DNA of 64,000 bases from JABCYV01 sp963696025 (GTDB lineage: Bacteria; Acidobacteriota; Terriglobia; Terriglobales; Acidobacteriaceae): assembly GCA_963696025.1 (NCBI GenBank), contig CAVOII010000004.1, positions 310,001 to 374,000 of the forward strand, read 5' to 3'. Positions 59,424 to 64,000 of the stretch are shown one piece after another. Position 1 is the stretch's first letter, and every line of letters starts with the position of its first letter. Position numbers and translations under genes: made by a program. The notes below the pieces were generated by a model, which did not search any database, was not told the origin of the DNA, and worked only from the letters and a program-made list of their open reading frames with translations.

Positions 59424-59613
59424 GGGCTACGGAAAGAACCACGGGCACCGGTTCCGCCCTGCGCGGATTATAAGTGGGCAAGCGAAGCAGCCAGCGTACC
59501 CAGAAGGGTTCGGCTGAAAGTAACTACCAGCTTTGGTTTAGCTTGTGATCCTCCGGACGGCTTTGTGTGCTCCGGTGGGAGACTCACCACAACGGCTCTT
59601 TTACAATGGCAAG

Positions 59614-60669
59614 GTGAAGACTTCGGACGTCATCGTCATTGGTGGCGGGATCATCGGGCTGTCGCTTTCACTGGCGCTTCGAAAGCGTGGTGCCAGTGTT
59701 TTACTTTTGGAGCGAGGAGAACCCGGGCGCGAGGCCTCGCACGCCGCCGCTGGCATGTTGGTCGAGTGCGGCGTCGAGACCCCACCGGTGTTGCAACCGC
59801 TGGCCACCGCCAGCGCGCGCATGTATCCCGAGTTCGCGCATGAGTTGCAGGATGAATCCGGCATTGACGTTGACCTGCGTGACCAAGGCACGATTTTGTT
59901 TTCTGCTGGATATTCTCACTCGGATCCGGGCTTCGGAGCGGCGGCGGCTTGCCTCAGCGAGCTCGAGCCTACCCTCATCGACCCAGGAATTCCGGGAGCC
60001 TTCTTGCAAGAGCGCAGCGTGGATCCTCGGGCCTTAGTCGTCGCCGCCCTGCGCGCAGCCAGGCATCGCGAGGTCGACATCGCGTCTGGCTCTGCCGTTA
60101 CCGATGTGATTGTGTCGAATGAGCGAGTCATGGGCGCACGCACGGAAAAGACCAGCTACGCTGCTGCGGCGGTTGTCAACTGCGCTGGGGCATGGGCTGG
60201 GCACATTCCGCTCTATCGGTTCCCTACTCGTCCGGTAAAAGGACAGATGCTGTCAGTGGTAGGCGCGTCCAAAGATGTGTTGCGCCATGTGATCCGTGCG
60301 CCGGAAGTCTACTTGGTTCCTCGTAGCGATGGACGGATAGTAATCGGAAGCACGGTTGAGGAGGCGGGATATGACAAGCGTACCAATGTGGATACCATCC
60401 AGCGACTGCACCAGGCGGCTATCCGCATGGTTCCCGCTTTGGCTGAAGCACGCATGTTGGAGGCATGGGCTGGCCTGCGTCCTGGAACGCCGGATGCTTT
60501 ACCCATCCTCGGCGCCACTACTACTCCCGGATACTTTGTGGCCACTGGACACTTCCGCGATGGAATCCTGCTAGCGCCAATCACGGCACACTTGATGGCG
60601 CAAGCGATCATGGGCGTTACACCTGAGCTCGATATTTCAGCATTTTCGCCAGCGCGGTTCCCCAACTGA
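59614..60669 (+). CDS. thiO: Glycine oxidase ThiO (FAD)
   Basis: FAD-dependent oxidase of the DAO family making the glycine imine used in thiamine thiazole synthesis in other bacteria. The Rossmann loop is VIVIGGGIIGLSLSLAL, with ERGEPGREASHAAAGMLVE and CAGAWAGHIPL later and PVKGQMLSVV marking the substrate domain. The C-terminus ILGATTTPGYFVATGHFRDG is the FAD-closing region. GTG at VKTSDVIVI was chosen; a frame 23 codons longer is open. No THI-box was recognised upstream, and no other thi gene is near. Confidence 0.85.
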   Translation: MKTSDVIVIGGGIIGLSLSLALRKRGASVLLLERGEPGREASHAAAGMLVECGVETPPVLQPLATASARMYPEFAHELQDESGIDVDLRDQGTILFSAGYSHSDPGFGAAAACLSELEPTLIDPGIPGAFLQERSVDPRALVVAALRAARHREVDIASGSAVTDVIVSNERVMGARTEKTSYAAAAVVNCAGAWAGHIPLYRFPTRPVKGQMLSVVGASKDVLRHVIRAPEVYLVPRSDGRIVIGSTVEEAGYDKRTNVDTIQRLHQAAIRMVPALAEARMLEAWAGLRPGTPDALPILGATTTPGYFVATGHFRDGILLAPITAHLMAQAIMGVTPELDISAFSPARFPN

Positions 60670-60767
60670 GAGCAGTGCCAATTCTGCGAGAGTTTCTCCT
60701 CAGGTATACTTAATCGTTTTAGAAGCACCACAACACCGCGTTCGCTCGCGAGAAAGCGGCATACCTT

Positions 60768-62141
60768 ATGGCCTCCCCTGCAGTCAGTTACGCCCGCGGC
60801 AACCAGCAACGCTTCCTCAATGAGCTGAAAGATCTTCTCCGCATTCCTAGTGTCAGCACGCTGCAGGAACATAAGTCTGACGTGCAGAAGGCGGCTGAGT
60901 TTGTGGCCAACGAACTGCGCCGCATCGGTCTGGAGCACGTCGAGACCATCCCGACCAAGGGCCATCCGCTGATTTACGCCGACTGGCTGCACGCCGCAGG
61001 TAAACCGACGGTTCTCTGCTACGCGCATTACGACGTCCAGCCCCCGGATCCGCTCAATGAGTGGATTTCCCCTCCGTTTGAACCCACCGAGCGCAATAAC
61101 AACATCTACGCTCGCGGCGCAGTCGACGACAAGGGCCAGCTCTGGATGGAGATCAAGGCGATTGAAGCGCTGATGAAAGGTCACAACGGCGCGCTACCGC
61201 TGAATGTGAAGTTCATCATTGAAGGCGAGGAAGAAGTCGGCGGCGAGTCGATCGCGGCGTACGTGCGCAAGGAGAAAGCAAAGCTGAAAGCCGATTTTGC
61301 TTTGGTTTGTGACACGGAACTCTTTGCTCCTGATCTTCCTACGCTTTGCGTCGGACTGCGCGGCCTGGTGTATACCGAAATCGAAGCCGTGGGAGCGAAG
61401 ACCGATCTGCACTCGGGCATGTATGGCGGCGCGGCCCCGAATCCGTTTTTCGGATTGATCGAGATCATTGGCAAACTGAAGGATGCGAAGGGACACATCC
61501 TGATCCCCGGCTTCTACAAGAACGTGAAAGCGCCCAGCAAAGAGGAGCTGAAAGCCTGGAAGCGGCTGCCCTTCAACGAACAACATTATCGCAAGACGGA
61601 AGTCGGTTCGACGGTGTTGACCGGCGAGCCGGGCTTTTCGGTTCTTTATCGCACCTGGGCGCGTCCGACGCTCGAAGTGCACGGCATGCCGGGCGGATTT
61701 ACCGCACCCGGCGCCAAGACCGTCATTCCGGCGCGGGCCTCAGCCAAAGTCTCGATGCGCCTCGTGCCTAACCAGGACCCAGACGACGTGCTCAAGAAAT
61801 ACACGCGCTACGTCAAGAAAATCACGCCCAAAGGGATTCAGACTAACGTCAAAGTTTGGAGTAAAGGCCCCGCTTGCGTGGTCGGCACCGACAATAAGTA
61901 TGTAAAAGCCGCTACCGAGGCCATGCACGACGTCTTTAAGAAAGACACCGTGTTCATCCGCTCGGGCGGGTCAATCCCAATCGTGACGGATTTCCAGGAC
62001 GTGCTGAAAATTCCATCCGTCATGATGGGCTTCGGCCTACCTGATGACAACCTGCACGCTCCCAACGAGAAGTTCCATATCCCTAACTTCTATCGCGGGA
62101 TTGAATCGATTTGTTTGTTCTTCGAGAAGCTGGGCGGGTAG
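60768..62141 (+). CDS. M20-family dipeptidase/peptidase
   Basis: A 457-residue zinc peptidase. Metal ligands are His in YAHYDVQPPD, Asp in RGAVDDKGQLW, Glu-Glu in IEGEEEVGGES, Asp in LVCDTELF and the C-terminal His in NEKFHIPNFYRG. A lid/dimerisation domain (about 190-310) includes DLHSGMYGGAAPNP. It matches the cytosolic dipeptidase (CNDP-like) type. ATG start at MASPAVSYA; no operon partner. Confidence 0.9.
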   Translation: MASPAVSYARGNQQRFLNELKDLLRIPSVSTLQEHKSDVQKAAEFVANELRRIGLEHVETIPTKGHPLIYADWLHAAGKPTVLCYAHYDVQPPDPLNEWISPPFEPTERNNNIYARGAVDDKGQLWMEIKAIEALMKGHNGALPLNVKFIIEGEEEVGGESIAAYVRKEKAKLKADFALVCDTELFAPDLPTLCVGLRGLVYTEIEAVGAKTDLHSGMYGGAAPNPFFGLIEIIGKLKDAKGHILIPGFYKNVKAPSKEELKAWKRLPFNEQHYRKTEVGSTVLTGEPGFSVLYRTWARPTLEVHGMPGGFTAPGAKTVIPARASAKVSMRLVPNQDPDDVLKKYTRYVKKITPKGIQTNVKVWSKGPACVVGTDNKYVKAATEAMHDVFKKDTVFIRSGGSIPIVTDFQDVLKIPSVMMGFGLPDDNLHAPNEKFHIPNFYRGIESICLFFEKLGG

Positions 62142-62257
62142 GCACGTTTTAGGTGTGTGGCGCGGACACCCTCGTCCGTCCTGGCGAGGAAAGATGGCGA
62201 AGATCCTCTGCAGGGCGCTTACGCCCGGTGTGTACTTCCCACGTCTAAAATCGCGCA

Positions 62258-62472
62258 GTGAAGTCAAAGCGCAAGTTCACCGTCGTCATTGAACCTGACG
62301 AGCAAGGCTACTACGTCGCCACGGTTCCCGGGATTCGCGGTTGCCATACGCAAGCTAGGAGCTTGGACACGCTGATGAAGCGCGCAGCGAAGTGATCGAG
62401 CTGTGCTTAGAAGATGATGATAAGGAGATCGGTTCGCTCGAACTCGTAGGCATTCAACAGATTTCCGTATGA
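62258..62472 (+). pseudogene. HicB-type antitoxin gene, frameshifted
   Basis: GTG opens VKSKRKFTVVIEPDEQGYYV and ATVPGIRGCHTQARSLDTLM, then hits TGA at codon 46. One frame over it continues EVIELCLEDDDKEIGSLELV and GIQQISV, the HicB C-terminus. A single-base loss near 62387 (GCGCGCAGC) explains it. The next gene starts inside its stop (ATGA). HicB antitoxins normally mask the HicA toxin. Confidence 0.7.
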
Positions 62473-62692
62473 CGCGGCTCCCCGGCTGAAGGGCAAAGAA
62501 GTCGTCCGGATCCTCGAAAGAATCGGCTTTCAAGTCGTTCGAACCCGCGGCCGTCACGTTTTCCTCAGGCACGCGGACGGAAGGGTCACAACTGTCCCGG
62601 TGCACTCCGGCGAGACAATTGGTCCCGGTCTTCTTCGGTCCATCCTTCGCGATGCCGAATTGTGTGTCGAGGACTTGTTGGAAGATCTCTGA
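62469..62692 (+). pseudogene. HicA-type toxin gene, frameshifted
   Basis: ATG gives MTRLPG then TGA. One frame over, LKGKEVVRILERIGFQVVRT and RGRHVFLRHADGRVTTVPVH (the HicA catalytic His region) run to DLLEDL and a stop at 62690. One base missing within CTCCCCGGCTGAAGG would restore it. Both partners of the pair being frameshifted suggests loss of function, or two sequencing errors. Confidence 0.65.
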
Positions 62693-62851
62693 GTCGTTGC
62701 CTTCGATCGCGTCTTGCGCTAGGCTTATCTTGCTCTCGCGGTTCTCCCTTCCTTTCCTCTTTCTTTATCCATTTTCCACGCCCCTGCTGCATTGTGTGTG
62801 CAAAATGAGGTGGTTGTGCGTAAGGCCATACCAGATATAGTGTTTTCGTGC

Positions 62852-62881
62852 TTGACCCGGGCGGGATTTCGCCTTTACAGT
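62852..62881 (+). promoter_or_regulatory. Candidate smc promoter
   Basis: TTGACC, an 18-base spacer and TACAGT (same -10 as the arsR promoter). Transcription would start near 62888, about 200 bases before smc. Elsewhere the gap 62693-63088 holds only a partial R1 repeat. Confidence 0.35.
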
Positions 62882-63001
62882 AGCTCTAATTTGTGCCTGC
62901 CCTGTCCAGCCCTGGGATCATCTTTGTGTGAAATCGGATCGCTATTGTGGCATCGAACCGTAGAGGAACCTGGTTAGTAAATGCGACAGAACACGAGGTC
63001 C

Positions 63002-63058
63002 TCGTTGGACTCGCTGCCTTCGCTCAGGGCAGGCTCTCGACTTCGCTCGGGATGACAA
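63002..63058 (+). repeat. Dispersed repeat, family R1 (half copy)
   Basis: GACTCGCTGCCTTCGCTC and GGCAGGCTCTCGACTTCG end in CTCGGGATGACAAGG, the right half of the R1 framing. It lies between the candidate smc promoter and smc. Confidence 0.55.
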
Positions 63059-63088
63059 GGTAAGGAATGTGACCCAAAGGAGTATCCG

Positions 63089-64000
63089 TTGCTCAAACTG
63101 AAAAAGTTGCACGTTCTCGGGTTCAAGTCTTTCTGCGACCGCACCGAGCTAAAGTTTCATGGAGATGGCATCGCGGCCATCATCGGGCCAAACGGTTGCG
63201 GCAAGTCGAATATCGCCGACGCTATCTCCTGGGTGCTCGGCGAGCAATCAGCCAAGACCTTGCGCGGGTCGCGCATGGAGGACGTCATCTTCGCCGGCAC
63301 TCGCGACCGCAAGCCGACCGGCATGGCAGAAGTGTCGCTCACGCTGATCGATCCTGAGGTTTACGGAGGCCCTGACGCCAACGAACCCACCGAGATCGAG
63401 ATTCAAGAGGAAATGCCTGAGGACCTCGGCGATTGGGATGAAGCCGAATTCCGAACCCGGGCCGCCGAAGAGACTGAGCGTCTGACCGAAGAAGCGCAAC
63501 CAGGAAGAGTAGAAGAATTCGCGACGCAGGAGGCTGTGGGGAATGCCCTGTCCGAAGTGGATCCAGACGATGAGCCGATATTTGCTGTGTTCGTGAATCC
63601 GAATCCTCCGGTGCGTCTGGTGTCGCCAACCGTGAGCGGCAGCAACGGGCCGAACGTCGTTCTCAAGATCCGCCGCCGCAAATTCAATCAACAGCAATTC
63701 CGGGCGGGAGAAATCGTGGTCACCCGCCGCTTGTTCCGCTCCGGGGACAGCGAATACCTGCTCAACGGCAGGCTCTGCCGCCTGCGCGATATTCAGGAAT
63801 TGTTCATGGGCACCGGTCTGGGGCCCGAATCCTACGCGCTGATCGAGCAGGGACGCATCGGTCAGATTCTGAGCACCCGTCCAACCGATCGCAGAGCGAT
63901 TATCGAAGAAGCCGCTGGCATCACCAAGTTCAAAACCAAGAAGCGCCTTGCCGAAGCGCGCCTCGAAGATGCCAAGCAAAATCTGGCGCGGGTGAATGAC
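63089..64000 (+). CDS. smc: Chromosome segregation protein SMC, N-terminal part, with large acidic insertion
   Basis: First 304 residues of SMC, which condenses and aligns chromosomes; the gene runs off the window end. TTG start with AAAGGAG six bases before. The Walker A loop is IGPNGCGKSN (residues 32-41), followed by WVLGEQSAKTLRGSRMEDVI. Residues 93-208 are an acidic/low-complexity insert (IEIQEEMPEDLGDWDEAE, EVDPDDEPIFAVF) before TRRLFRSGDSEYLLNGRL; B. subtilis SMC has about 15 residues there. RIGQILSTRPTDRRAIIEEA and AAGITKFKTKKRLAEA follow. Confidence 0.92.
   Translation, partial: MLKLKKLHVLGFKSFCDRTELKFHGDGIAAIIGPNGCGKSNIADAISWVLGEQSAKTLRGSRMEDVIFAGTRDRKPTGMAEVSLTLIDPEVYGGPDANEPTEIEIQEEMPEDLGDWDEAEFRTRAAEETERLTEEAQPGRVEEFATQEAVGNALSEVDPDDEPIFAVFVNPNPPVRLVSPTVSGSNGPNVVLKIRRRKFNQQQFRAGEIVVTRRLFRSGDSEYLLNGRLCRLRDIQELFMGTGLGPESYALIEQGRIGQILSTRPTDRRAIIEEAAGITKFKTKKRLAEARLEDAKQNLARVND

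Noticed and set aside
59430..59613. TPP riboswitch before thiO
   Set aside because: No CTGAGA/ACCTGA core was found in the leader.

Overview
The window looks like a chromosomal segment of a soil-type Acidobacteriota, most likely Terriglobia near Koribacter. This is inferred from the gene content: acidobacterial VWFA-domain proteins, an SBBP-repeat protein with a poly-glycine linker, many secreted beta-rich proteins, many dispersed intergenic palindromes, and GC-rich codon use. No rRNA operon or CRISPR array is present.

Layout. 0-21 kb is mostly minus strand housekeeping: ftsK, uppP, an SH3 protein, a threonine-dehydratase-like enzyme and RNase J. Two plus-strand genes (EcsC, HAD) follow, then the lysine/diaminopimelate cluster asd-lysC-dapB-dapA-dapD. 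After it come a permease, aroK and a sigma/anti-sigma/DUF4097 group, then a transporter. 21-28 kb holds secreted and surface proteins. At 28.4 kb a tRNA-Lys gene is followed 2.6 kb later by a 46-bp copy of its 3' end; the DNA between is a small decayed integrated island. 31-38 kb returns to core genes (PP2C phosphatase, a large BNR/sortilin-like protein, a thioesterase, pdxS).

38-42.4 kb, between pdxS and pdxT, is an accessory hot spot. It holds a relic PD-(D/E)XK nuclease, a RAYT (REP transposase) pseudogene split by an intact IS5-family element with a CTAG target duplication, REP hairpins, a tRNA-like fragment and a perfect 44-bp palindrome. 42.4-50.6 kb carries pdxT, two vapBC toxin-antitoxin pairs, an ArsR/SRPBCC operon, miaB and a bifunctional nuclease. 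A 28-bp dif-like XerC/XerD site follows the second vapBC pair.

50.6-64 kb has truB, a rhomboid protease and a four-gene operon (GT2 glycosyltransferase, two 6-pyruvoyltetrahydropterin synthase paralogues, folE). Then come a TlpA thioredoxin, a VWFA protein, a membrane-TPR protein, thiO, an M20 peptidase, a doubly frameshifted hicBA pair, and the 5' part of smc, which runs off the end and carries a large acidic insertion.

Functional links: DAP/lysine synthesis, PLP synthesis (pdxS/pdxT), pterin synthesis, and chromosome segregation (ftsK, dif, smc). Starts were moved from the longest reading frame where a ribosome binding site or family N-terminus supported it. All functions are read from sequence and recalled family knowledge; no database search was run.
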